Shown piece by piece: positions 25,120 through 32,884 of a stretch of 64,000 bases of DNA. The stretch is taken from contig NZ_JBITMQ010000010.1 in NCBI RefSeq assembly GCF_044466355.1, positions 124,001 through 188,000 on the forward strand, read 5' to 3'. Made by a program: the position numbers and the translations under genes. The stretch is from Actinophytocola sp044466355. GTDB taxonomy: Bacteria; Actinomycetota; Actinomycetes; Mycobacteriales; Pseudonocardiaceae. Under the pieces are notes generated by a model. That model ran no database searches. It was not told the DNA's origin and saw only the letters and a list, made by a program, of their open reading frames with translations. Position 1 is the first letter of the stretch; the number at the start of each line of letters is the position of its first letter.

Positions 25120-25857
25120 GTGGACGTGCCTTACGACCACATCGAGGACTTCGCCGACGGCGCGACCGCTGACGACGAGCTGACCGTCGAGATCGACGGC
25201 GAGGAGTACGTCGTCGAGGAGAACGTCGACTTCGACGGCGACGGCGCCAACGACACCGCGGTGGTCGCCACCGAGGACGGCGGCGCGATCGCGTTCGCCG
25301 ACACCGACGGCGACGGTGTGGCGGACGTGGCCGTGGAGTACGACGCGAACGGCGACATCGTCGTCGGCGCCGAGTACGACGAGACCAGCGGCGAGTGGCA
25401 CGAAGAGGACGCCGAGTACCTCCCCACCCCGACCGGCGACGGCGCGGACGACTCGGCCGGCGGCTCGGACTCCGACACGGACACGGACTCGGACACGGAC
25501 TCCGACGACTCCGGCGAGAGCACCCCCGTCGCCGAGGACACCGACTACGAAGCCGGCGAGGACGACATGACCGTCGACCTGCCCGGCGAGGACGTCGACG
25601 CGGGCCCGGCCACCTACGACACCGACGGCGACGGCGAGAACGACACCGCGGTGGTCAACGACACCGACGGCACGACGTACGTGTTCACCGACACCGACGG
25701 CGACGGCCAGGCCGACGAGGCGGCGGTGGTCACCTCCGACGGTGACGTCACGATCGCCGCCCACACCGGCGAGGACGAGTGGACCGTCGTCGACGAGGGA
25801 CACCTCAACCCCGACGGCAGCTACGAGTCCGACCAGCAGGCGGTCGCGCAGGGCTGA
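25120..25857 (+). CDS. Acidic DxDGD-repeat protein with internal duplication
   Basis: A 245-residue, extremely acidic protein with no signal peptide or membrane segment. Four calcium-loop-like motifs occur: DFDGDG (37-42), DTDGDG (61-66), DTDGDG (167-172) and DTDGDG (191-196). Residues about 37-95 and 167-222 are clearly a duplicated unit (DGDGANDTAVVATEDG against DGDGENDTAVVNDTDG). Between them is a Ser/Asp/Thr-only linker (residues 116-132). Such loops resemble thrombospondin-type-3 or dockerin-like calcium sites, which are usually extracellular, so the missing export signal is odd. GTG 25120 follows GGAGGGGG; GTG 25126 is also possible. Confidence 0.75.
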   Translation: MDVPYDHIEDFADGATADDELTVEIDGEEYVVEENVDFDGDGANDTAVVATEDGGAIAFADTDGDGVADVAVEYDANGDIVVGAEYDETSGEWHEEDAEYLPTPTGDGADDSAGGSDSDTDTDSDTDSDDSGESTPVAEDTDYEAGEDDMTVDLPGEDVDAGPATYDTDGDGENDTAVVNDTDGTTYVFTDTDGDGQADEAAVVTSDGDVTIAAHTGEDEWTVVDEGHLNPDGSYESDQQAVAQG

Positions 25858-25881
25858 CCGCCGGCGTCCGACCCCAGTTCC

Positions 25882-25921
25882 GCACCGGCCCGGCGAACGA
25901 CGCGGGCGCCGGGACCGGTGC
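25882..25921. terminator. 14-bp hairpin with one bulge between convergent genes
   Basis: Arms GCACCGGCCCGGCG (25882-25895) and CGCCGGGACCGGTGC (25907-25921) pair over 14 positions with a single bulged base. It lies between the acidic protein gene (stop 25857) and the convergent PAP2 gene (stop 25936). Confidence 0.7.
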
Positions 25922-25935
25922 GTGCCCTCCGGCTC

Positions 25936-26514
25936 TCACTCACGAACACCGACGTCGGCACGCCTGTCAAGCGGTATCAGGCCGCGCAGGGCGAGGACCG
26001 CCGACGTGGCGAACGCGGCGCCGCCCGCCACGTCGGTGACGTAGTGGTAGCCAAGCCCCGCCATCCCCAACGCGACGCAGACCAGCAGCACCGGGCCCAC
26101 GACGGCGACGATCGCCCGCGCCCGCCGGCCGACGAGGACGAACACCACGACGAGGGTCGCGACCATGATGACCGTGTGGCCGCTCGGGTAGACCAGGGTG
26201 TCGTTCTTCCACCGGTCGAACAACGGCTTCAGCACCCACGTGTTCACCGCGACGGCGAGGGCCGGAGCGAGCGCGGCGAACAACGCGTCCCGCGGCCGCG
26301 CGGTCCGCAGGCACCACACCGCCGCCGCCGGCACCACCGCCCACACCACGTACGGCTCCGTCGGGAACACCAGCGCCACCAACACCTCGCGCGGCCACCC
26401 GGCGACCACCGACTGGGCCGCCGCGTCGACGTCGCCGGGGCCGCGGTCACCGGCGAACAGGAGCCCGAGCAGGAGAGCGACGAGCGCACACCCGGCCGCG
26501 ACGACCACACGCAT
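25936..26514 (-). CDS. PAP2-superfamily membrane phosphatase
   Basis: A 192-residue polytopic protein with about five helices. The PAP2 catalytic motifs appear in order: Lys96 and Arg101 in VLKPLFDRW, Ser111-Gly112-His113 in YPSGHT, and His157 with Asp161 in GYHYVTDVAGG. Motif 1 lacks the usual proline after the arginine (RW instead of RP). Members dephosphorylate lipid pyrophosphates or phosphatidic acid on the outer membrane face. ATG 26514 is chosen; an upstream start would add a hydrophilic stretch. It lies 10 bases past the maleylpyruvate-isomerase-like gene and is probably cotranscribed. Confidence 0.87.
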   Translation of the reverse strand: MRVVVAAGCALVALLLGLLFAGDRGPGDVDAAAQSVVAGWPREVLVALVFPTEPYVVWAVVPAAAVWCLRTARPRDALFAALAPALAVAVNTWVLKPLFDRWKNDTLVYPSGHTVIMVATLVVVFVLVGRRARAIVAVVGPVLLVCVALGMAGLGYHYVTDVAGGAAFATSAVLALRGLIPLDRRADVGVRE

Positions 26515-26524
26515 GGTCAGCAGG

Positions 26525-27262
26525 TTAGGCGGCCGTGTGCGCCAGCCAGTGGTCGACCAGCCCGCGGTCACCGGTGATCGTGACCGACTCGGGCGGCTGT
26601 CTGCGGCTGATCACCAGCACCAGGTCCGCGACCGGACCGGCCAGCGTCGCGTCCGCGGTCCCGTTCCCGCGTGCCCACCGCACGCCGTCCGGTGTCCGGG
26701 TGATCAGCCAGCCCGTGCCGGTGTCCGGGCGGAGCAGGAGCGACTGGCCGGTGCCGCGCAGTTCGGCGAACGCGGGCCGGACCGCGGCCGCCGCCGGGTC
26801 GGACAGCAGTTCCAGCCACTCGCTGACCGCGTCGGCCGCGTGGTCGGGCGCCACCGTGAACGCGGTGCCCGTCGCCAGTGCGGCGTCCGCGTGGTGCACG
26901 GTGGTGTCGTGCAGCATCCGGCGCAGCCAGAACGTCGCGGGCCGGGTCCCCACGAACGTCCACACGGGACTCTCCCCGGCGGCGAGCACCGCGTCGGCGA
27001 GTTCCTCGGCGCCCTCCCGCAGCCAGTCCGCCCACTCCCCCGGACCGCCGGGGTCCGCGTCGAACGGGTCGGGCACCGGCGCGGGACCGGACCGGACGAT
27101 GCCCGCCGCCCAGCGGTGCTCCTGGCCGATGTGCCCGACCAGCACCCGCAGCGGCCAGTCCGGGCACGTCGGCACGACGGCGGCCGGATCGGCGCCCGCC
27201 ACCGCCTTCGCGAACCCCGTGGTGTGTTCGTGCAGTCCCTCGGCAAGTCGTGTGACATCCAT
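26525..27262 (-). CDS. Mycothiol-dependent maleylpyruvate-isomerase-family protein
   Basis: A 245-residue protein of the DinB-like mycothiol-dependent family. The N-terminal helix contains VPTCPDWPLRVLVGHIGQEH, matching the family motif with its metal-binding His; FWLRRMLHDTTVHHADA supplies the second His cluster; the C-terminal part (VADLVLVISRRQPPESVTI) is an SCP2-like domain. It is divergent from a MerR gene across 44 bases that hold a dyad overlapping the MerR ribosome site, so MerR probably controls it. The substrate is unknown. Confidence 0.87.
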   Translation of the reverse strand: MDVTRLAEGLHEHTTGFAKAVAGADPAAVVPTCPDWPLRVLVGHIGQEHRWAAGIVRSGPAPVPDPFDADPGGPGEWADWLREGAEELADAVLAAGESPVWTFVGTRPATFWLRRMLHDTTVHHADAALATGTAFTVAPDHAADAVSEWLELLSDPAAAAVRPAFAELRGTGQSLLLRPDTGTGWLITRTPDGVRWARGNGTADATLAGPVADLVLVISRRQPPESVTITGDRGLVDHWLAHTAA

Positions 27263-27274
27263 GGCCGTACCGTA

Positions 27275-27299
27275 GGAACTCCACCCGGCTGGAGGTTCC
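27275..27299. promoter_or_regulatory. Probable MerR operator dyad
   Basis: The stretch begins GGAACTCCACCC and ends GGCTGGAGGTTCC; CTCCA and TGGAG pair exactly around CCCGGC, with GGAA/TTCC outer arms offset by one base. It lies between the start of the mycothiol-dependent enzyme gene (27262) and the start of merR-like gene (27307), and its right arm contains the GGAGG that is the likely ribosome site of the regulator. The dyad is seen; binding is inferred. Confidence 0.55.
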
Positions 27300-27306
27300 A
27301 CCGATC

Positions 27307-28212
27307 GTGACCGGCGGCACACTCGGCATCGGCGACCTGGCGCGACTTACCGGTCTGCCCGTGCGCACGATCCGCTTCTACTGCGACGAAGGGCTGCTCA
27401 CGCCCGCGCGCAGCACGGGTGGGCACCGCCGGTTCGACGCGGCCGCGGTCGACCGGCTGACCCTCGTGCGACGGCTGCGCGGGCTCGGTCTCGGCCTGCG
27501 GTCGATCGCCGACGTCCTCGACGGCCGCCGCTCACTCGCCGACGCGGTGGCCGCGGAGCGGTCCGCGCTCGACCGCGAGGTGGCGACGCTGGCGTGGCGC
27601 CGTTCGGTGCTCCGCGCGGTCGAGGAGGCGCCGCCAACCGAGCGCGCGGACCGGCTCGACCTGCTGTCCGCGGTGGCGGACGGGTTCTCCGCGCACGACA
27701 CGCTCGTCCGCTTCTGGCGCCCCGTGACCAACGGCGCCCTCCCACCGGACACGGTCGCGATGTTCCTCGACGTCAGCGCTCCGCCGCCACCGGAACTGCC
27801 GACGCCCGGCCAGGTCGTCGCGTACGCGGAGCTGGTGCTGCTGACCGCCGACCGGGTGCTCGCGGACGGGGTGCGGGCCAGCATGCTCGTCGGCGACGAC
27901 CGCGTCGCCGACCTCGGCGCGCTGCACGCGGAGGTCGGCGCGGCCTGCGCGCTCGCGTCTCCCATGGTGGCGGCCGGGGCGCCGCCCGGACCCGGCCTGC
28001 CGCTCGACCGGTTCGTCGCGGCACACGCCGCCGCGACCGGCGTCGCCGACAGCCCGGCCTTCCGGCGCGCGCTGAACCGGCGGGCCGCCGCCGACCGGCA
28101 CCCGGGGATGCGGCGCTACTGGCGGCTGGCGGGTGAGATCACCGGCGGGGCCGCGCCGGTCGGTGTCACGCACACGTGGCTGCTGGACGGGCTGCACCGC
28201 TCGGTCAGCTGA
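27307..28212 (+). CDS. MerR-family transcriptional regulator
   Basis: A 301-residue regulator. Residues about 6-75 form the winged helix of MerR (LGIGDLARLTGLPVRTIRFY, DEGLLTPARSTGGHRRF) with the usual YD-like position reading FYCDEG. A helix for dimerisation follows, then a long C-terminal all-helical effector domain (about 130-300) with no recognised metal-binding cysteines, so it probably senses an organic molecule. It is divergent from a mycothiol-dependent enzyme gene and overlaps the convergent TetR gene by 8 bases at its end. Confidence 0.9.
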   Translation: MTGGTLGIGDLARLTGLPVRTIRFYCDEGLLTPARSTGGHRRFDAAAVDRLTLVRRLRGLGLGLRSIADVLDGRRSLADAVAAERSALDREVATLAWRRSVLRAVEEAPPTERADRLDLLSAVADGFSAHDTLVRFWRPVTNGALPPDTVAMFLDVSAPPPPELPTPGQVVAYAELVLLTADRVLADGVRASMLVGDDRVADLGALHAEVGAACALASPMVAAGAPPGPGLPLDRFVAAHAAATGVADSPAFRRALNRRAAADRHPGMRRYWRLAGEITGGAAPVGVTHTWLLDGLHRSVS

Positions 28213-28852
28213 TCGCCCGTTCGAGCCCGTCGAGGATCAGGTCGAGGCCGTACTCGAACTCGGCGCCGTAGTCGTAGCCGGGTTTGAGCACGTGCTCGGC
28301 GGCCAGCTCGGACAGGTGCGGGTACTCGCCCGCGGCGAAACGCGCCGTGATCGCCTGCGCGGTCTTCGACGCCGACTCCGGCGAGTCGAACGGCAGGCTC
28401 GTCTCCTGCAGCGCGAACCCGTAGATGTAGCTGTCCATCACGGAGTAGGCGTGCGCGGCCATCTCGATCGAGAAGCCCGCGGCGCGCAGCATCCCCAGCA
28501 TGGCGTCGTGGTGGCGCAGCGTCGCCGGGCCCGGTGAGGTCCGCGACTCCATGAGCGCGGTGGCCCAGCGGTGGCGCGACAGGGCCGCGCGGGCGGAGAT
28601 CGCACGCCGCCGCGCGGCGGACTTCCAGTCCGGGCTCCGGTCCGGCAGCTCGATCTCGGCGAACACGCGGTCGACCATGCCGTCGAGCAGGTCGACCTTG
28701 TTGGCGACGTGGTTGTAGAGCGACATCGCCTCGATCCCCAGCTCGACACCGAGCTTGCGCATGGTGAGCGACTCGATCCCGTCGGCGTCGGCGAGCGCCA
28801 CGGCGGCCCGCAGCACCTCGTCGCGGTTCAGCCGGCCGCGTGCCTCGTTCAT
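28205..28852 (-). CDS. TetR-family regulator with TetR C-terminal ligand domain
   Basis: A 215-residue repressor. The N-terminal helix-turn-helix is LNRDEVLRAAVALADADG with TMRKLGVELGIEAMSLYNHV. The C-terminal region (YSVMDSYIYGFALQE) matches the tetracycline-repressor-type effector domain. ATG 28852 follows a GAGG eight bases upstream; GTG 28870 is possible. It is divergent from a DUF4386 membrane gene. Three CTTAC-N3-GTAAG palindromes fill the spacer, so autoregulation and control of the divergent gene are likely. Confidence 0.9.
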   Translation of the reverse strand: MNEARGRLNRDEVLRAAVALADADGIESLTMRKLGVELGIEAMSLYNHVANKVDLLDGMVDRVFAEIELPDRSPDWKSAARRRAISARAALSRHRWATALMESRTSPGPATLRHHDAMLGMLRAAGFSIEMAAHAYSVMDSYIYGFALQETSLPFDSPESASKTAQAITARFAAGEYPHLSELAAEHVLKPGYDYGAEFEYGLDLILDGLERAIS

Positions 28853-28877
28853 CCGCCAATCCTCGTGCACCTTGACG

Positions 28878-28926
28878 ACACTTACACCGTAAGTGTACTA
28901 CTTACAACGTAAGCTTACATTGTAAG
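28878..28926. promoter_or_regulatory. Three tandem TetR-type operators CTTAC-N3-GTAAG
   Basis: Three palindromes stand in the divergent spacer: 28881-28893 (spacer ACC, extended to ACACTTAC/GTAAGTGT at 28878-28896), 28901-28913 (spacer AAC) and 28914-28926 (spacer ATT). Centre-to-centre distances are 20 and 13 bases. The region is an AT-rich island in a GC-rich window. Sites are seen; recognition by the adjacent TetR protein is inferred. Confidence 0.8.
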
Positions 28927-28937
28927 GGAGAGCGCGC

Positions 28938-29540
28938 ATGAGAACGACTGTTCCTGTCAGGGCGGGGTTGGTCGCCGGGCTCGGGCTGCTGGCGATGTCC
29001 GTGCTCGCGGGGTTCGCCAACTTCGGCGTCGTCGAGCGGGTGTCCACACCCGACGACACGACGACGGCTCTGTTCCGCGTCGCCGTGCTCGCACTGGTCC
29101 TGGTGGTGGCGCTCGACGTGCTGGTGGCGTGGGCGCTCCGGGAGTTCTTCGCCCCCGTGCACCACGCGACGGCCACCCTCGCGGCGTGGTTCCGGCTGAC
29201 GTACGCGGCGGTGTTCCTCATCGCGATCGCCGAGTTGTTCGCGGCCGTCGGCTCGCCGGGGGCACTCGCACGGATCGCGGCGTTCCGCGATGTCTGGGAC
29301 CTCGGCCTGGTGCTGTTCGGCGTGCACCTGCTGCTGGTCGGGTACCTGGCGCACCGGTCGCGGAACCTGCCCACGGTGCTGGCCGCGCTGGTGGCCGTCG
29401 CCGGGCTCGGCTACGTGGTGGACGGCGCCGCGACCGTGCTCGTCGCGGACTACGCGCTGAATCTCGCGGCCGTCACGTTCGTCGGCGAGGTGCTGCTGAT
29501 GCTCTGGCTCGTCGTCAGGGCGCGGGGCACCGCGACCTGA
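28938..29540 (+). CDS. DUF4386 family membrane protein
   Basis: A 200-residue protein with six hydrophobic helices (residues about 8-28, 50-70, 82-105, 122-140, 150-170, 175-195). The loop after helix 1 holds FANFGVVERVSTPDD and the third helix AAWFRLTYAAVFLIAIAEL, typical of DUF4386. Its function is unknown. The ATG is 11 bases past the third TetR operator, so repressor binding would cover its promoter. Its TGA directly abuts the TCA of the convergent PemK-like gene, forming TGATCA. Confidence 0.85.
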   Translation: MRTTVPVRAGLVAGLGLLAMSVLAGFANFGVVERVSTPDDTTTALFRVAVLALVLVVALDVLVAWALREFFAPVHHATATLAAWFRLTYAAVFLIAIAELFAAVGSPGALARIAAFRDVWDLGLVLFGVHLLLVGYLAHRSRNLPTVLAALVAVAGLGYVVDGAATVLVADYALNLAAVTFVGEVLLMLWLVVRARGTAT

Positions 29541-29924
29541 TCAGACGAGCGGCAGGTTGCCCAGGTCGCGCAGCTTGGCGACGACCGCGTCGAACCGGTG
29601 CCGGTCCAGCGCGGACCCCTCGCGGCGGACCTCGTCCGGGTCGTACCGCAGCAGCCGGTCGGCGTTGGCATAGCTCTCGCGCTGGTCGCGGTCCCAGCCG
29701 CCGACACCCACCGCCACCCACTCGTGGGCGTCCCGCTTGTGCTCGGGGTTCTTGCTGCTCAACGGCACGGCGAGGAGGCGCTCGCGTGCGTCGTCGGCGT
29801 ACCCGATGACCAGCACCGGGCGGTCCTTGCCCATCGTGGGGTCGTCCTCGTAGGGCACCCAGCCCCAGACGACCTCACCGGGATCGGGGTCGCCGTCGCG
29901 TTCCGGCGCGTACACCACCTGCAT
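29541..29924 (-). CDS. PemK/MazF-family toxin-like protein (no adjacent antitoxin)
   Basis: A 127-residue protein with the PemK/MazF SH3-like barrel pattern: GEVVWGWVPYEDDPTMGKDR, PVLVIGYADDARERLLAVPL and a helix near the end (DRHRFDAVVAKLRDL). MazF-type toxins are sequence-specific endoribonucleases. ATG 29924 is chosen; TAGGCT eight bases upstream suggests leaderless transcription. No antitoxin-sized gene precedes or follows it on the same strand, so it may be a stand-alone growth regulator or its antitoxin may be elsewhere. Confidence 0.8.
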   Translation of the reverse strand: MQVVYAPERDGDPDPGEVVWGWVPYEDDPTMGKDRPVLVIGYADDARERLLAVPLSSKNPEHKRDAHEWVAVGVGGWDRDQRESYANADRLLRYDPDEVRREGSALDRHRFDAVVAKLRDLGNLPLV

Positions 29925-29987
29925 GACGGCGGAGCCTACCGAGCCGGGCGCGTGCGCGGGCACGCAGCGTCATCGCTAGTGTCATGG

Positions 29988-32087
29988 GTGACAAGGATCA
30001 CGGACGAAGGGACGCGGACTGCCGTGTGGACGGGCCGGTTGGCGTGGATCTACCTCGCATCCGGGCTGGTCGTGATGGCCGGCTACTACCTGGCACTCGC
30101 GTTCGACGCGCCCCCGCTCGCCAGGGTGCTGCTGTACAGCGTGGTCAGCACGTCGTCCGCGATCGCGGTGCTGTACGCCTGTTACCGGTTCCGGCCGAAG
30201 CCGTTGCTGCCGTGGCTGTTGCTCGGTTTCGCCGAGGTGATCTACGCGGCGGCCGACACCAGCTTCTACGTGTCCCACTACATCGTCGGCGACCTCGGCT
30301 ACCCGGCGCTCGCCGACGTGTTCTACCTGTCGCACTACCCGCTGGTGGTCGCCGGACTGGTGCTGCTGATCCGGTTGCGCACGCCCGGCCGCGACCTCCC
30401 CGCGCTGCTGGACGCGACCCTGGTGGCCGTGGTCGCGGGCATGCTGTCGTGGCTCTACGTGCTGGCGCCGACCGCGCAGACGCAGGTGCCGACGCTCGCC
30501 AAGGCGGCGTCCCTCGCCTACCCGATGATGGACCTCGCGATGTTCGCGGTGGCGCTGCGGCTCATCCTCGGCTCCGGCCGCCGCCCGACGGCGTTCCTGT
30601 TGCTCTGTGCGAACCTGCTGGCGTTCTTCACCGCCGACACCATCTACGTGCTCCAGCAGCTGTCCGGCACCTACGTCGCCGGGAACTTCATCGACGCGAT
30701 CTGGCTGACCGGCAACCTGGCGCTCGGCGCGGCGGCGCTGCACCCGACGATGCGGCAGGTCGGCGACGCGACCCCGGTCGGCGACCCCGGGCCGGGGCCG
30801 GTGCGCATCGTTGCGTTGTGTGCCGCCGCGCTCGTCGCGCCCGCGACCCTGCTGGTCGAGTACGCACGCGACGCCTACGACGACATCCCGGTGATCGCCG
30901 TGGCGTGCGGGCTGCTGTTCCTGCTGACCATCGCCCGGCTCGCGGTGCTCGTGGCGCAGCAGCGACAGCTCGCGATCACCGACGTGCTGACCGGGTTGCG
31001 GACACGAAGATACTTCGAGAACAGGCTCACCACCGAGCTGGCGCACGCCCGCCGCACCGGCACACCGCTCGCGGTGCTGATCGCCGACGTCGACCACTTC
31101 AAGTCGATCAACGACGCCTACGGCCACCCCGGTGGTGACCGAGTGCTGGTCGAGATCGCCACCCGGCTGCGGCACGGGCTGCGGCACGAGGACGTCATCT
31201 CCCGGTACGGCGGGGAGGAGTTCGCGGTCCTGCTGCGCGGCGCGACCGCGGACGAGCCGGTGCGGATCGCGGAACGGTTGCGGCACACGGTGAGCAGCAG
31301 CCCGGTCGTCGTGGGCGACGGCATGGCGGTCGAGGTCACCATTTCCGTCGGCACCGCCACCTTCCCGCTCCACGGCAGCACGCAGGACGAGCTCGTGACC
31401 GCCGCGGACCGCGCGCTGTACGCGGCGAAGTGCAAGGGCCGCAACAGGATCGACATCGGCCCGTGCAGCGCGACCGAGTCGGCGGGCGGCACGCTCGCCT
31501 ACCTGGAGCACGCCGCCGACGTGGTGGACGGCTGGCTGTCGGACCACGAACACGGCCGCGCGGTCAGCAGGTGGGCCGGGTTGACGGCCGTCGAACTGGG
31601 CCTCGACAGCGCGGCCGTGCGCCACGCGTCGCTGGCCGGGCACCTGCACGACGTCGGCAAGATCCTGGTGCCGAAGGAGATCTGGACCAAGACCACCCCG
31701 CTGTCCGACGCGGACTGGCAGCTGATCCGGCGGCACCCGGAGGACGGTTACCGCATGCTGTGCGTGGTGCCCGGCCTCGCCGACACGGCCGTGGTGGTGC
31801 TGCAACACCACGAACGCTTCGACGGCAACGGCTACCCGGCCGGGCTCGCGGGCGAACAGATCCGCCGCGAGGCACGGATCGTCGCGGTGTGCGACGCGTG
31901 GGCCGCGATGCTCGCCTGCAGGCCGTACCAGATGCCGATGACCGAGGACCAGGCGCGCGGGGAGCTGGTCCGCTGCCGCGGCAGCCAACTGGACCCGGAG
32001 GTGGTGGACGCGTTCCTCCACCTGCACACCACCGGCCGCCTCGGCACGCTGGCCCGCCTGCCCATGACAGCGCGCCCCATCGGCTAG
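29988..32087 (+). CDS. Membrane GGDEF plus HD-GYP-type cyclic-di-GMP protein
   Basis: A 699-residue protein. About ten hydrophobic helices occupy residues 15-325. The GGDEF domain (about 335-490) has DVDHFKSINDAYGHPGGDRV and the active-site variant RYGGEEF, so diguanylate cyclase activity is plausible. The C-terminal domain (about 500-690) is HD-GYP-like with HLHDVGK, HHERFDGNGYPAGL and VCDAWAAM. Having synthesis and hydrolysis domains in one chain implies a switch-like or one-domain-dominant enzyme. Start GTG 29988 sits five bases after TAGTGT; GTG 30024 is an alternative. It ends 25 bases before a palindromic repeat. Confidence 0.88.
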   Translation: MTRITDEGTRTAVWTGRLAWIYLASGLVVMAGYYLALAFDAPPLARVLLYSVVSTSSAIAVLYACYRFRPKPLLPWLLLGFAEVIYAAADTSFYVSHYIVGDLGYPALADVFYLSHYPLVVAGLVLLIRLRTPGRDLPALLDATLVAVVAGMLSWLYVLAPTAQTQVPTLAKAASLAYPMMDLAMFAVALRLILGSGRRPTAFLLLCANLLAFFTADTIYVLQQLSGTYVAGNFIDAIWLTGNLALGAAALHPTMRQVGDATPVGDPGPGPVRIVALCAAALVAPATLLVEYARDAYDDIPVIAVACGLLFLLTIARLAVLVAQQRQLAITDVLTGLRTRRYFENRLTTELAHARRTGTPLAVLIADVDHFKSINDAYGHPGGDRVLVEIATRLRHGLRHEDVISRYGGEEFAVLLRGATADEPVRIAERLRHTVSSSPVVVGDGMAVEVTISVGTATFPLHGSTQDELVTAADRALYAAKCKGRNRIDIGPCSATESAGGTLAYLEHAADVVDGWLSDHEHGRAVSRWAGLTAVELGLDSAAVRHASLAGHLHDVGKILVPKEIWTKTTPLSDADWQLIRRHPEDGYRMLCVVPGLADTAVVVLQHHERFDGNGYPAGLAGEQIRREARIVAVCDAWAAMLACRPYQMPMTEDQARGELVRCRGSQLDPEVVDAFLHLHTTGRLGTLARLPMTARPIG

Positions 32088-32112
32088 GCAGTCGCGCCCC
32101 CGGCGGGGTGTG

Positions 32113-32159
32113 CTGAACGACCCCTTCAGCACGCCCAACGCGCCGCAGGGGTCGTTCAG
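32113..32159. repeat. Palindromic repeat family B, copy 1 (bidirectional terminator)
   Basis: Arms CTGAACGACCCC (32113-32124) and GGGGTCGTTCAG (32148-32159) are exact complements around 23 bases that contain a second TTCAGCACGCCC unit. The element fills the spacer between two convergent genes and overlaps the last codons of the TenA-like gene. Related elements are at 36641-36670, 41614-41635 and 51952-52037. Confidence 0.75.
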
Positions 32160-32821
32160 GGTGTCTGGGCGTCGGCGATCGTGTTCCAGAACATCAGTTC
32201 GTAGGCCTGGAAGAGCCTGCCGTAGCGGCGGGCGGTCCGTTCGTCGCAGCGGCCCGCGTCGATGCCCGCCTGCACCGCGGCCACCGCCTGCTCGATCGCG
32301 TCCGGGACGGGCGTGGCGAAGAAGTCGAAGAACCCGCACGCCTCGTCGTCGAGACCGTACTTCTCCCGCATGGCCATCGCGATCCGACCGCAGTAGTCGC
32401 CCCACGCGGCGAAGTTCGCGACGACCCCGACGATCACGTCGGCCGCCTCGCCGTTCAGCGCGAGCCACGAGAAGTAGGCCGGGTACGCCTGGCAACCCGC
32501 CATCGGCTCGTACGCCGCCACGTCCTTCTCGTCCATCCCGCCCGCCGCCGCGAGTGCGGGCAGCTTGCCCAACGCCAGGCCCTCGCCCTGCGCGAGGCCC
32601 GCGAAGAACTCCCGCGCCGTCTGCTCACCCGCCCGCGACGCCAGCAGGTGCAGGCTGCGCCAGTCGCTGCGGACGATGTGCGACTCCTCGGCCGCGAGCG
32701 TCCCGAACACCGTGCGCGGGGCGTCACCCCGTTCGATCAGCGGCACGAGGCGGTTCTCGCTCTCCGCGGGCGCCAACTCGGCGCGGACGGACTCCAACAG
32801 CTTGCGTGCGGACAACGCCAC
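32156..32821 (-). CDS. TenA/haem-oxygenase-like fold protein
   Basis: A 221-residue all-helical protein. Pieces typical of the TenA/PqqC superfamily are TLAAEESHIVRSDWRSLHLL (helix with the acidic and His residues), YEPMAGCQAYPAYFSWLA, FAAWGDYCGRIAMAM and the C-terminal CGFFDFFATPVPD and FQAYELMFWNTI. TenA proteins hydrolyse aminopyrimidines in thiamin salvage, but this group is diverse and the thiaminase catalytic cysteine is not certain here. GTG 32821 is chosen for GGAGGA eight bases upstream. No thiamin gene is nearby. Confidence 0.75.
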   Translation of the reverse strand: MALSARKLLESVRAELAPAESENRLVPLIERGDAPRTVFGTLAAEESHIVRSDWRSLHLLASRAGEQTAREFFAGLAQGEGLALGKLPALAAAGGMDEKDVAAYEPMAGCQAYPAYFSWLALNGEAADVIVGVVANFAAWGDYCGRIAMAMREKYGLDDEACGFFDFFATPVPDAIEQAVAAVQAGIDAGRCDERTARRYGRLFQAYELMFWNTIADAQTP

Positions 32822-32884
32822 CGGCCGTACTCCTCCGTGAGACTCCACCGACGGTCCGCCAGCGTAGAGCAGTACGGTCGTGCC

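Noticed and set aside
29982..32495. An 837-codon reverse frame over the GGDEF/HD-GYP gene
   Set aside because: Antisense shadow; part of it merely translates the palindromic repeat B.
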